The position numbers and the translations under genes were made by a program. Below the pieces are notes generated by a model. The model was not told where the DNA came from, did no database searches, and was given only the letters and a program-made list of their open reading frames with translations. Source: Phil1 sp040767925 (GTDB lineage: Bacteria; Bacillota; Clostridia; Christensenellales; CAG-138). From it: 64,000 nucleotides of DNA. Shown one piece after another: positions 35,129 to 43,474 of this stretch (within the stretch, counting starts at the first letter, position 1; each line of letters begins with the position of its first letter). The stretch is from contig JAXGNN010000001.1 in the NCBI GenBank assembly GCA_040767925.1, forward strand, positions 1,054,001 through 1,118,000, read 5' to 3'.

Positions 35129-36727
35129 ATGCTGGATATTCTCATTAAAAACGGCCTCGTCGCGGACGGCACGGGAAGGTCCGCATACCGGGCGGACGTC
35201 GCAATAAAGGATGGAAAAATCCTGCGCATCGCGCCTGTGATCAGCCTCGAAGCCGAAAAAACCATCGACGCGGCGGGCCTCGTCGTCGCGCCCGGGTTCA
35301 TCGACTTCCACAGCCACGGGGATATGTACGCCATATTCGGTTCCGACGGCTACAACCTCCTCGAGCAGGGCGTTACCACGGAGATCGCGGGGCATTGCGG
35401 GGATTCCGCCGCCCCTTCCCGCCCCGGGCAGTACGACAAGCTGAAAAGCTTCCTCCCCCCGGAACTCGTGGACGCGGTGTCGGAAGCGACGCGGGATTTC
35501 GATGCGTTCGACGGCTTCATGACCAAGGCCCGGCTCGGCCCCAATATGGCGCTGTTCGTGGGCCATGGCAGCGTCCGCGGCCGCGTGATGGGCTTTAGCG
35601 GCGCGCGCCCTTCGCCGGAACAGATGGGAGAGATGAAGGATTGGGTCCAGCGAGCGATGGAATTCGGCTGCGTGGGGGTGTCCTCCGGCCTGATCTATCC
35701 GCCTTCCGTCTACGGGGGCCAGCGGGAGCTCACGGAGCTGTGCAGCATCGTCGCGCAATACGGCGGGGTGTACGCCTCCCACATCCGGGGCGAGGGCGAC
35801 ACCGTCGTGGAGGCGGTGTCGGAAGCCATCGCCATCGGCGAGGATAGCGGCTGCGACGTGATCATCTCCCACCATAAAATTTGCGGGAAGCACAACGAGG
35901 GCAAGTCTGAAACCACGCTCCGGCTGATCGAGGCGGCGAACGCAAGGGGAAAGATCGTCGTGCGCGCCGATCAGTATCCGTTCCTCGCGGGGCAGAGCGC
36001 GCTCGCGGCGGCGCTGCCGCCCGTTTTCGCGACGGAGGGCATCCCCGCGCTCGTAAAGCGCCTGAGCGACCCGGCCTTTCGCGCCGAGGTCACGGCGGAG
36101 CTGAAAAAACCATCCACCGGCAGCCTGATCAAAGAGAGCGGCTTCGACGGCGCGCTCGTATTGACCGCGCCCGCGGAGCCTGAACTCGTGGGCAAAACCA
36201 TCGGAGAGATCGCGCGGGAGCGCGGGGCGGACGAATATGAGGTCATGTACGACATCATCGTGAAGAACAGCTTCGCGCCGTCCATGGCCTATTCCCACAT
36301 CTGCGAATCCGACATGATGCGCATCCTCGCCAAACCCTACGTCATGGCAGGGGCGGATTCGGGCCACAACATCGAGCGTTTCGCGCGCGGCGCGCGCTGC
36401 GGCGCGCATCCGCGGGCCATGAGCACGTTTCCCAAACACCTGCGCCTCGTGCGCGAGAACGGGCTCTTTCCCCTCGAAAAGGCCGTCGAGAGGATCACCG
36501 CCATGCCCGCGCGCGCCGCGCACCTCGCCGATACCGGAATGCTGCTCGAAGGATACCGCGCGGACGTCTGCGTTTTTGATTGGAACAACGTCGGAGAAAC
36601 GAACGATTTCATCCACCCCTATGCGAAAAACAAAGGCATCGGCTGGGTGATCGTCAACGGCGCAATCGCCGTGGAAAACGGGGATTATGACGGCGCGCGG
36701 CCAGGGAAGCTGCTCAAAAGGAGATAA
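35129..36727 (+). CDS. N-acyl-D-amino-acid deacylase (D-aminoacylase), second copy
   Basis: 532 residues. Metal and active-site motifs GFIDFHSHGD, TEIAGHCGDS, ASHIRGEG, IISHHKICG and MAGADSGHN are intact. It resembles the copy at 13.4 kb (roughly 45-50% identity by eye, same length) but is far richer in GC and sits among different neighbours, so the two were probably acquired separately rather than duplicated in place. It would free D-amino acids from N-acyl forms for the downstream racemase. AAGGGAAAGAG upstream of the ATG; glycyl radical gene begins 3 bases after the stop. Confidence 0.92.
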   Translation: MLDILIKNGLVADGTGRSAYRADVAIKDGKILRIAPVISLEAEKTIDAAGLVVAPGFIDFHSHGDMYAIFGSDGYNLLEQGVTTEIAGHCGDSAAPSRPGQYDKLKSFLPPELVDAVSEATRDFDAFDGFMTKARLGPNMALFVGHGSVRGRVMGFSGARPSPEQMGEMKDWVQRAMEFGCVGVSSGLIYPPSVYGGQRELTELCSIVAQYGGVYASHIRGEGDTVVEAVSEAIAIGEDSGCDVIISHHKICGKHNEGKSETTLRLIEAANARGKIVVRADQYPFLAGQSALAAALPPVFATEGIPALVKRLSDPAFRAEVTAELKKPSTGSLIKESGFDGALVLTAPAEPELVGKTIGEIARERGADEYEVMYDIIVKNSFAPSMAYSHICESDMMRILAKPYVMAGADSGHNIERFARGARCGAHPRAMSTFPKHLRLVRENGLFPLEKAVERITAMPARAAHLADTGMLLEGYRADVCVFDWNNVGETNDFIHPYAKNKGIGWVIVNGAIAVENGDYDGARPGKLLKRR

Positions 36728-36730
36728 TCC

Positions 36731-39124
36731 ATGATCGACCACGGGAGGATATCCGCCATCGGGCCGACCGCGCGCGTTGAGCGCCTTCGCGCGGAACTGA
36801 TCGCGTCCAAACCCATCCTTTGCAGCGAGAGGGCGCTGCTCGTCACGGAAAGCTACAGGCAGGCCGAGAGCGAGCCCGCGCCCATCCGGCGCGCGAAGGC
36901 GCTCGCCCACATCCTCGAAAACATGACCCAGAACATATACGACGGGGAATTGATCGTGGGCAGCCACGGCAGCAACGGCAGGCGCTCCGCCCCCGTGTTC
37001 CCCGAGTATGCCATCGACTGGCTCATGGAGGAACTGGACGAAACGCTCGAAACGCGGCCGCAAGACACATTCGTCGTGCCCGCGCAGGTGAAGGCCGACC
37101 TGCACGCCGTCGCGCCGTACTGGCGCGGCCGCACGGTGCACGAAAAATACCGCGCGCTGCTGCCCGGGGACGCCAGGCGCGCGCGGGACGCGTATCTGTT
37201 CACGCGCGACCTCTTCGAACGCAGCGGTTACGGCCACACCTGCTATCAGATGGAAAAGCTGCTCAAGGCGGGCATCCGAGGGCTTCGCGAGGAAGTCAAA
37301 GGGAAGCTCGCCGGGCTTTGCCCGCTGACGGCGGAAGATATGGAAAGGCGGCTCTTTTACGAGGGGCTTTTGATCTGCTTCGACGCGGTGACGGCCTACG
37401 CGCGAAGATACGCGGACAAGGCCACTTCCTTGGCCGAAACGGAAGCCGACCCCAAACGCCGCGCGGAGCTCGGGAAAATCGCCTCCGTATGCCGCGGCGT
37501 GCCCGAGAATCCGGCGATGGACATCTGGGAGGCCATGCAAGCCGTCGCCTTCATGCAGCTCATCATCCAGACCGAAACGAGCGGGGATTCCGTCTCGCCC
37601 GGCCGCATGGACCAATATCTCTATCCCTTCTATCAGAAGGATAGGGCGGACGGAACATATGCCGACGAACAGATACAGGAGCTTCTCGACTGCCTGTGGA
37701 TCAAGTTTAACGAGATCATCAAGGTGCAGGACAGCGAGTCCATCCGCATCCACCCCGGCTTCCCGATGACGCCGAACGTCGCGGCGGGCGGGCAGACCGC
37801 AGACGGGAAAGACGCGGTCAACGAGCTGAGCTTTATGATGCTCAACGCGCAATCGCACATCCGCCTCACCTGCCCGCAATTCACGGCGCGCTTTTTTGAA
37901 GGGACCCCCGAAGCATTCAAGCTGCGCGCGGCCGAGGTCATCAGCCTCGGCACGGGCATGCCGGCCCTGTTCGGCGACAAGGGCTGCATCGCGGCGATCG
38001 AACGGACGCTGCCGGAGCTCCCGGCGGAAAACGCAAGGGATTTTTCCATCGTCGGCTGTGTGGAGCTCGCGCCGAAGGGCTTTCAGGGCAGGGTCAACGG
38101 CGGACTTCTCAACGTGGCGCGCGTGGTTGATCTCGCGATCAACCGGGGAATCGACCGGCTGACGGGCGAAAGGCTCGGCGTTGATACCGGGATTCCCAAC
38201 ACATACGCGGAGCTGATGGGGGCCGTCGCGCGCCAGATGGAGCGCATCGTTTCGCTCCAGGTGCAAAACGCGCTCGCGGTGGATATGGCGCAGCGTGAGA
38301 ATACGCCGCACCTGCTGCTCTCCAGCCTCATAGACGGCTGCATCGAATCGGGCAGGGATATGACGGCGGGCGGCTCGAGGTATGGCGCGACGCCCATCCT
38401 TTACGCGGGCCTCGCAACGGCGGCGGACTCCATCTGCGCGATCAAGAAATGCGTATTCGACGAGAAAGCCTTCTCGCTCAAGGAAGTGAACCGCGCGCTG
38501 GACGCAGATTTCGCCGGTTTCGCGGACATCCGGAAAAAACTCCTCGCCGCGCCCAAATACGGCGCGGGCGATCCCTACGCCGACGCCGTCATGCGCGAAT
38601 TGACCGACCTGTTCTTCGGGATCGTGGAGCGGCGCAGGGATATCGACAACAGGCCTTACACCTCCATGGTGCTCACGCTCGGCGGCACGGTGCCGCACGG
38701 CTGGAAAACCGGCGCGACCGCGGACGGGAGAAAGGCGAAGACGCCCGTTTCCGATTCCATGTCGCCCTCCAACCTCGCGCGCGGCACCAGCCCCACGGGC
38801 ACGCTGCTCTCCGCCTCGCGGATCGATCAGACCCACATACTCGAAGGCAACGTGGTGAATCTGAAGTTCAGCCGCGGCGTGCTGTCCTCTCCCGAATCCC
38901 GGAAGAAGTTTGTGGATCTGGCGAATGTATACTTCGAGCGCCTCGGAGGCCAGGAACTGCAGGTCAACATGGCCGACGCGGCGATGCTGCGCGACGCGCA
39001 GGCGCATCCCGAAAACTATGCGGACCTGATCATTCGCGTGGCGGGCTACAGCGCGCGTTTCGTCGAGCTCGACCGGGAACTGCAGGACGACATCATCGCC
39101 CGCGCGGAGTACGCGGCCGTATGA
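36731..39124 (+). CDS. Glycyl radical enzyme of the pyruvate formate-lyase superfamily, substrate unknown
   Basis: 797 residues. The catalytic Cys is at about 443 (SIVGCVELAPKG) and the glycyl radical loop has Gly at about 772 (IIRVAGYSARFVEL). GCVE is shared by many dehydratase-type members rather than pyruvate formate-lyase, which has Cys-Cys. After GCVE the sequence departs from the common pattern (PKGFQGRVNGGLLN). The activase overlaps by 4 bases. Position in an operon with D-aminoacylase, aminopeptidase and alanine racemase suggests it acts on an amino-acid-derived compound; the reaction is not known. Oxygen-sensitive chemistry implies an anaerobe. Confidence 0.92.
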   Translation: MIDHGRISAIGPTARVERLRAELIASKPILCSERALLVTESYRQAESEPAPIRRAKALAHILENMTQNIYDGELIVGSHGSNGRRSAPVFPEYAIDWLMEELDETLETRPQDTFVVPAQVKADLHAVAPYWRGRTVHEKYRALLPGDARRARDAYLFTRDLFERSGYGHTCYQMEKLLKAGIRGLREEVKGKLAGLCPLTAEDMERRLFYEGLLICFDAVTAYARRYADKATSLAETEADPKRRAELGKIASVCRGVPENPAMDIWEAMQAVAFMQLIIQTETSGDSVSPGRMDQYLYPFYQKDRADGTYADEQIQELLDCLWIKFNEIIKVQDSESIRIHPGFPMTPNVAAGGQTADGKDAVNELSFMMLNAQSHIRLTCPQFTARFFEGTPEAFKLRAAEVISLGTGMPALFGDKGCIAAIERTLPELPAENARDFSIVGCVELAPKGFQGRVNGGLLNVARVVDLAINRGIDRLTGERLGVDTGIPNTYAELMGAVARQMERIVSLQVQNALAVDMAQRENTPHLLLSSLIDGCIESGRDMTAGGSRYGATPILYAGLATAADSICAIKKCVFDEKAFSLKEVNRALDADFAGFADIRKKLLAAPKYGAGDPYADAVMRELTDLFFGIVERRRDIDNRPYTSMVLTLGGTVPHGWKTGATADGRKAKTPVSDSMSPSNLARGTSPTGTLLSASRIDQTHILEGNVVNLKFSRGVLSSPESRKKFVDLANVYFERLGGQELQVNMADAAMLRDAQAHPENYADLIIRVAGYSARFVELDRELQDDIIARAEYAAV

Positions 39125-39873
39125 TATTCGATATCCAGCGCTACTGCCTGCACGACGGGCCGGGCATCCGCACCGCGGTGTTCTTCAAGGGCTGCCCGCT
39201 CCAATGCGCGTGGTGCTCGAATCCGGAATCCCAAAGCGCGCTCCCCGAGCTTCTGGGGGAGGCCCTGTGCGGAACGGACATGACGGCGCAGGAAATCGCG
39301 AAGGCCGCGCTCGCCGACAAGCCCTTTTACGACGGCTCGGGCGGCGGCGTGACCTTTACCGGCGGCGAGCCCATATCGCAGGCGGAATTGTGCGAAAAGA
39401 GCGCCCGCCTGTTGCTTGCCCAAGGCGTGGACCTCGCGCTGGAAACATGCGGATATGCTCCGTGGGAAGATCTCGAACGCGTGGCGCATCTCTGCCGCAC
39501 GGTGTGTTTCGACATCAAGGCCGCGGACGGGGAATCGCACAGGCAGGCGACGGGCGCGGACAACCGCGTCATCCTCGAAAACTTCGCGCGGCTCGCCGCC
39601 GCGCATGCGGGCGTCGTCGTGCGCACGCCGCTCATACCGGACTTCAACATGGACGAAGGCTCCATTGAAGCCATATGGAGTTTGTCCTCATCCGCGGGGA
39701 TCAAGGAGATGGAGTTGCTCCCGTATCACGCGCTGGGCGTTCATAAATATGAGCTTCTCGGAAGGCCCGCGCCTCAAATACGGCCTGTCAGGGAAAAGGA
39801 GCTGGATGCGATCTCCCGGATCGCGCAACGGCTCTCCGAGAAAGGCACTGTGAAAATCACGATCATTCGATAG
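39121..39873 (+). CDS. Glycyl radical enzyme activase (radical SAM)
   Basis: 250 residues, starting at the ATG in the ATGA overlap with the preceding gene; the longer open frame upstream is antisense-like sequence inside that gene. The radical SAM triad is CPLQCAWC (Cys 25, 29, 32), with GIRT before it and TFTGGEP downstream as the SAM-binding motif. The usual ferredoxin-like insert with eight cysteines is absent, so this is a short PflA-like form. It would install the glycyl radical on the upstream enzyme. Confidence 0.93.
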   Translation: MIFDIQRYCLHDGPGIRTAVFFKGCPLQCAWCSNPESQSALPELLGEALCGTDMTAQEIAKAALADKPFYDGSGGGVTFTGGEPISQAELCEKSARLLLAQGVDLALETCGYAPWEDLERVAHLCRTVCFDIKAADGESHRQATGADNRVILENFARLAAAHAGVVVRTPLIPDFNMDEGSIEAIWSLSSSAGIKEMELLPYHALGVHKYELLGRPAPQIRPVREKELDAISRIAQRLSEKGTVKITIIR

Positions 39874-39883
39874 GAGAACGGCT

Positions 39884-40990
39884 ATGGATGAACTCAAAAA
39901 ATACGCTGGGATATTGGCCGGGTACTCGTGCGACGTAAAGCCCGGCGAAAACGTCATGGTGCTCGCGGAGGGCGGCGAGGCGAAGCCGCTGGTGATCGAG
40001 CTTGTGAAGGAGATCTACCGCAGGGGCGCGAACCCCTTCGCGGAGCTCGTGGATGCGGACATCCAGAGGGAACTGCTGCTCGGGTGCAACGCGGGGCAGA
40101 TGGGCGTTTTCGGGGATTACAGCCTAGAAAAGCTCAAGAGGATGCATGCGCTCATCGTCATATCGGCGCTGGATAATCCCTATCAATACGCGGACGTTCC
40201 GCTCGGGAACATGCAGCATTACAACTACAATTTCATGCAGCGCTGCTTCTTCGGATACGGGGTTTCCAACACCAAGTGGACTTACGTTAAGTACCCCACG
40301 CGGGCCATGGCGCAGCTGTTCGGCCAGAGCTTAGAAGAGTTCTCAAAATACTACTACGCGGTGTGTACAATGGATTACGCGCGCATGTCCAGGCTGATGG
40401 ACAGGCTTGCCGCGCTGTTCGAGAGGACGGATCGCGTCCGGATCGTCGGGAAAGGAACGGACATCAGCTTCTCCATCAAGGGCATTCCGGCGCAAAAATC
40501 GGACGGCAGAAACGGCCTTCCCGACGGCGAGGTGTTCACCGCGCCCGTAAGGGATTCCGCGAACGGAACTGTAAGCTTCAACTGCCCGGTGTATTTCCGG
40601 GGCACGCTGTTTGAAAACATCCGCCTTCGCTTTGAGAACGGGCGCGTCGTGGAGGCGTCTGCCAACAAAACCGAAAAGCTCAACCGGATACTCGAACTGG
40701 ACGAGGCCGCCAAATACCTTGGGGAGTTCGCCATTGCCGTCAACAATCGCATTACGAAACCCATGAAGGACATCCTGTTCGACGAGAAGATCGGCGGGAG
40801 CTTCCACTTCGCGCTGGGCAACTCCTACCCCATGACGGACAACGGCAACCATTCCGCCATCCATATGGATATCGTCAACATACAGACGCCAGAATACGGC
40901 GGCGGCGAGATCTATTTCGACGGCGCGCTGATCCGCAAGGACGGCAAGTTCCTGCCCGCCGAACTCAAGGAACTCGACGAGCTGGTCTAG
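39884..40990 (+). CDS. M29 family aminopeptidase
   Basis: 368 residues resembling the metallo-aminopeptidases of family M29 (AmpS/PepS type). The N-terminal domain begins KYAGILAGYSCDVKPGENVM. Catalytic metal ligands are expected in the C-terminal domain: a Glu in LGEFAIAVN, and His-rich segments FHFALGNSY and NHSAIHMDIV, which match the family. AGGAG precedes the ATG, 10 bases after the activase. It would trim peptides to free amino acids, consistent with the operon's catabolic role. Confidence 0.9.
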   Translation: MDELKKYAGILAGYSCDVKPGENVMVLAEGGEAKPLVIELVKEIYRRGANPFAELVDADIQRELLLGCNAGQMGVFGDYSLEKLKRMHALIVISALDNPYQYADVPLGNMQHYNYNFMQRCFFGYGVSNTKWTYVKYPTRAMAQLFGQSLEEFSKYYYAVCTMDYARMSRLMDRLAALFERTDRVRIVGKGTDISFSIKGIPAQKSDGRNGLPDGEVFTAPVRDSANGTVSFNCPVYFRGTLFENIRLRFENGRVVEASANKTEKLNRILELDEAAKYLGEFAIAVNNRITKPMKDILFDEKIGGSFHFALGNSYPMTDNGNHSAIHMDIVNIQTPEYGGGEIYFDGALIRKDGKFLPAELKELDELV

Positions 40991-41009
40991 GCGCGGGCAA
41001 TCGCGGTAT

Positions 41010-42161
41010 ATGGAGCTGAAATACTACAATTCCTATCTGGAGGTCGATCTCGACGTCATCCGAGAAAACCTCCGGAAAGCCCAAAGGCACCTCGGCCCGG
41101 CGGGCATCATACCCGTGTGCAAGGGGGATGCGTTGGGTATGGGCGCCGTGCCCGTCGCGCGCGTGCTGCGCGATGAATTCGGCTTCCGGCTCATCGCGGT
41201 GGCGCAGATGTGCGAGGCAATCCGCCTGAGGGAAGCGGGATTCACCGACGTCGGCATCCTGGTCATGGGCGGTGTTCCCGCCCATGCCCTGCCCTATGCC
41301 GTATCCTGCGACATACAGACGGCGGCCTTCCGGCCCGAAGCCGTGCGCGCGCTCGACGAATTGGCAATTGCGGCCGGAAAAACGGCCCGCGTGCACGTCA
41401 AGCTTGAAACCGGGCTCAACAGGATCGGCGCGCGTCCCGGGAAGGAGTTGGATCGGCTCCTTGCGGCGCTCCGGGCGGCGAAGCGCGTGCATGTCGCGGG
41501 CGTATTCACGCAGTATTCCGCATGCGCGGCGAACGGCGATCCGTTCACATATGAGCAATACGGCCGCTTCAAACAGGGCGTGGACCAGCTCCGCGCCGGC
41601 GGATTTGACCCGCAATACGTTCACTCGTGCAGCACGGGCGCAGCGGTATGGTTCCGCGAGGGACAGGCCGATGCCGCGTACTGCACCCACGTGCGCTTCG
41701 GCTCCCTCTACTTCGGGCAGGGACAATTGGCGGACGGCAACAATCCTCTCGGCGTGGACGAACCGGAATCGTGGAGAGCTTTCGTCACAAACGTGCATGA
41801 TATCCGCGCAGGCGAATCGGTCGGCTACGGGCGGCATTTCATCGCCCCGGAGGACATGCGCGTCGCGACCATCAGCATAGGCTATGCGGATGGCCTGATC
41901 AGAGCGCTCGCCATGGAACAGGGCGCCGTGCTGGTCAACAACGCAAAAACAAGGTACCTTGCGACGTGCATGGACCAAACGTTCGTCGACGTCACCGGCA
42001 TCGGCTGCGCCATCGGGGACGAGGCCACGATATTCGGCCGGGATCGGACGGGAACGGCGCGTCTCTCCCTGCTCGAGCTGGAAAAGCATACGGGCCAAGC
42101 GGTAGGGTATATTATGAGCAGCGTGGGCAGCCGCGTGCTGCGCGTATATAAAAATCAATAG
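41010..42161 (+). CDS. alr: Alanine racemase (PLP, fold type III)
   Basis: 383 residues. The PLP-lysine motif is PVCKGDALGMG, altered from the usual VKANAYGHG. The second catalytic region (SIGYADGL) and the CMDQTFVDV motif of alanine racemases are present, as is HVKLETGLNRIG. The gene has a weak ribosome site but lies 19 bases after the aminopeptidase. It would interconvert L- and D-alanine or, given the atypical Lys motif, a related amino acid. Its presence in an operon with a D-aminoacylase suggests use of D-amino acids rather than cell-wall synthesis. Confidence 0.88.
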   Translation: MELKYYNSYLEVDLDVIRENLRKAQRHLGPAGIIPVCKGDALGMGAVPVARVLRDEFGFRLIAVAQMCEAIRLREAGFTDVGILVMGGVPAHALPYAVSCDIQTAAFRPEAVRALDELAIAAGKTARVHVKLETGLNRIGARPGKELDRLLAALRAAKRVHVAGVFTQYSACAANGDPFTYEQYGRFKQGVDQLRAGGFDPQYVHSCSTGAAVWFREGQADAAYCTHVRFGSLYFGQGQLADGNNPLGVDEPESWRAFVTNVHDIRAGESVGYGRHFIAPEDMRVATISIGYADGLIRALAMEQGAVLVNNAKTRYLATCMDQTFVDVTGIGCAIGDEATIFGRDRTGTARLSLLELEKHTGQAVGYIMSSVGSRVLRVYKNQ

Positions 42162-42175
42162 CGCATACAGCAAAA

Positions 42176-42207
42176 GCCCGCCGTCGATATGAACGGCGGA
42201 CTTTCTT
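42176..42207 (+). terminator. Terminator shared by the catabolic operon and the TetR gene
   Basis: CCGCCGT (42178-42184) pairs with ACGGCGG (42193-42199), flanked by A-rich and T-rich ends (AAAAG on the left, CTTTCTT on the right). Converging genes end on both sides. Confidence 0.65.
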
Positions 42208-42215
42208 GCACCGCT

Positions 42216-42857
42216 TTACTCCGTAAGAAGCCGATACACCGCCCTCGTCGCGAGGGTCAGCATCTTTTGCAGATGATCCAGTTTTTCCGCGTTCACAAAG
42301 GGGATCGTCCTGAGGAAATAACTCAGATACGTACCCCGGAGCGCGCCGGAAATCAGCTCGTACATTTCTTCAGCGGGGCGGTCAACCGTGACGGTTCCGT
42401 CCGCCCTGCCTTTTTCGTAAGCGGCGAGAAAATACGGGCGGATGATGGAGTCGATGCTTTCGTAGAGCCGCTCGACTTTGCCGCCCAAGGGTTCGTGTCG
42501 GAGCAGATAGATGTTGTAATCCACGAACAGGGCGTAGAACGTCGGATCGTCCTTGGTGGCGTGCGCGTAGGAGTCGAGTATGGCCCTGAGCTGCTCCGCG
42601 CCGGAAAGCCGGCCGTAGCTTTCGGTGAAGATATTCGCCCTGTAATCCTCGGATACGGCTTCCACGAGATCGTGGAAGAGCCTGCTCGCGATATCGCACT
42701 TGGATTCGAAATGCTTGTATATGGATACCTTGCTCACGCCGGACGCGGCGGCGATTTCATTCATGGTCGTCGCCTCGATGCCCTTTTCAAAGAACAATCT
42801 GGCTGAAGCCTCAAGCACCCGGTTTAGGTTCTGCCGTTTGATCTCTTCGTTCTTCAT
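42216..42857 (-). CDS. TetR-family regulator
   Basis: 213 residues. N-terminal TetR helix-turn-helix: NRVLEASARLFFEKGIEATT, then MNEIAAASGVSKVSIYKHFES. The C-terminal ligand-binding domain is helical and family-typical in length. It converges with the D-aminoacylase/GRE operon. Its own promoter at 42914-42942 is near consensus. The ligand and targets cannot be told from the sequence. Confidence 0.9.
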   Translation of the reverse strand: MKNEEIKRQNLNRVLEASARLFFEKGIEATTMNEIAAASGVSKVSIYKHFESKCDIASRLFHDLVEAVSEDYRANIFTESYGRLSGAEQLRAILDSYAHATKDDPTFYALFVDYNIYLLRHEPLGGKVERLYESIDSIIRPYFLAAYEKGRADGTVTVDRPAEEMYELISGALRGTYLSYFLRTIPFVNAEKLDHLQKMLTLATRAVYRLLTE

Positions 42858-42913
42858 CTATCTGCGCCAAGCCTTTCATTTCGCTTTACCGGCGGTTAAT
42901 GCATTCGATAATT

Positions 42914-42942
42914 ATCATACAATCTCCGGGAGTAAGTGTCAA
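42914..42942 (-). promoter_or_regulatory. Near-consensus sigma-A promoter of the TetR gene
   Basis: On the minus strand TTGACA (42937-42942), 17 bases, TATGAT (42914-42919); transcription would begin about 50 bases before the start codon. Confidence 0.75.
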
Positions 42943-43084
42943 CGAATTGAACGACGGCCATAGGCCGCTTACGCTGAAACGCTTTGCGCGGCATCCTTAT
43001 ACCACGGGCGGAGGGTATGGGATGTGGCTGCCCGTGGAATGCAGCAGATCGAAATCTATCACGCTTTGCCTAAGAATGCATTGA

Positions 43085-43387
43085 CTCACCAACGAGGAAG
43101 CTATCACGCAGATAGTGGAGGATAATACCAATCAGCGTGAAAATATCCTGCCGAGCGAACGGGCCAAAGCTTTGCAAATGCAGTTGGAAGCTATCAAAAA
43201 GCAAGGGGCGCGAACCGGCGACGCTCAACGCTACAATGAGATTGTAGCCGAGCGCAATAAAATGACCGTCAGGCAGGTGCAACGGTATATCAAGCTCAAC
43301 GGTTTTATGCCCACCCTTATCAAGATGGTGGACGAAAAGAAAATCTCGTTCACTCCCGCCGCGGAAATGTCGTATATTACGCCCTAG
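43085..43387 (+). pseudogene. Fragment of a ParB/Spo0J-like partition protein
   Basis: About 100 codons resemble the interior of ParB-like proteins from mobile elements: VEDNTNQRENILPSERAKAL, and the HTH part RNKMTVRQVQRYIKL, ending with AAEMSYITP just where homologues continue with their central domain. An in-frame stop lies immediately upstream at 43082 and no ribosome site is seen; full ParB is about 300-400 residues. It is a stranded remnant of a plasmid- or ICE-like element between high-GC host-type genes. Confidence 0.75.
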
Positions 43388-43404
43388 GGGTTCTTTAAGA
43401 GACC

Positions 43405-43433
43405 GAACCGGAAACAGCGTTCGGTTCCGGTTC
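43405..43433 (-). terminator. Hairpin after the opp/M14 operon
   Basis: GAACCGGAA (43405-43413) and TTCCGGTTC (43425-43433) form a 9-bp stem with an 11-base loop, 42 bases past the end of the M14 gene. No T run on either side, so termination strength is uncertain. Confidence 0.5.
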
Positions 43434-43474
43434 GATATTGCGCAGGGAAAAGCTGTTTTCCGTCTGGCTCAGCC

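Noticed and set aside
35087..39007. 1306-residue open frame on the minus strand
   Set aside because: It runs antisense across the D-aminoacylase and glycyl radical genes, which have full motifs and ribosome sites. High GC makes stop codons rare in the opposite strand; the sequence is rich in Arg, Ala and His and resembles no family.
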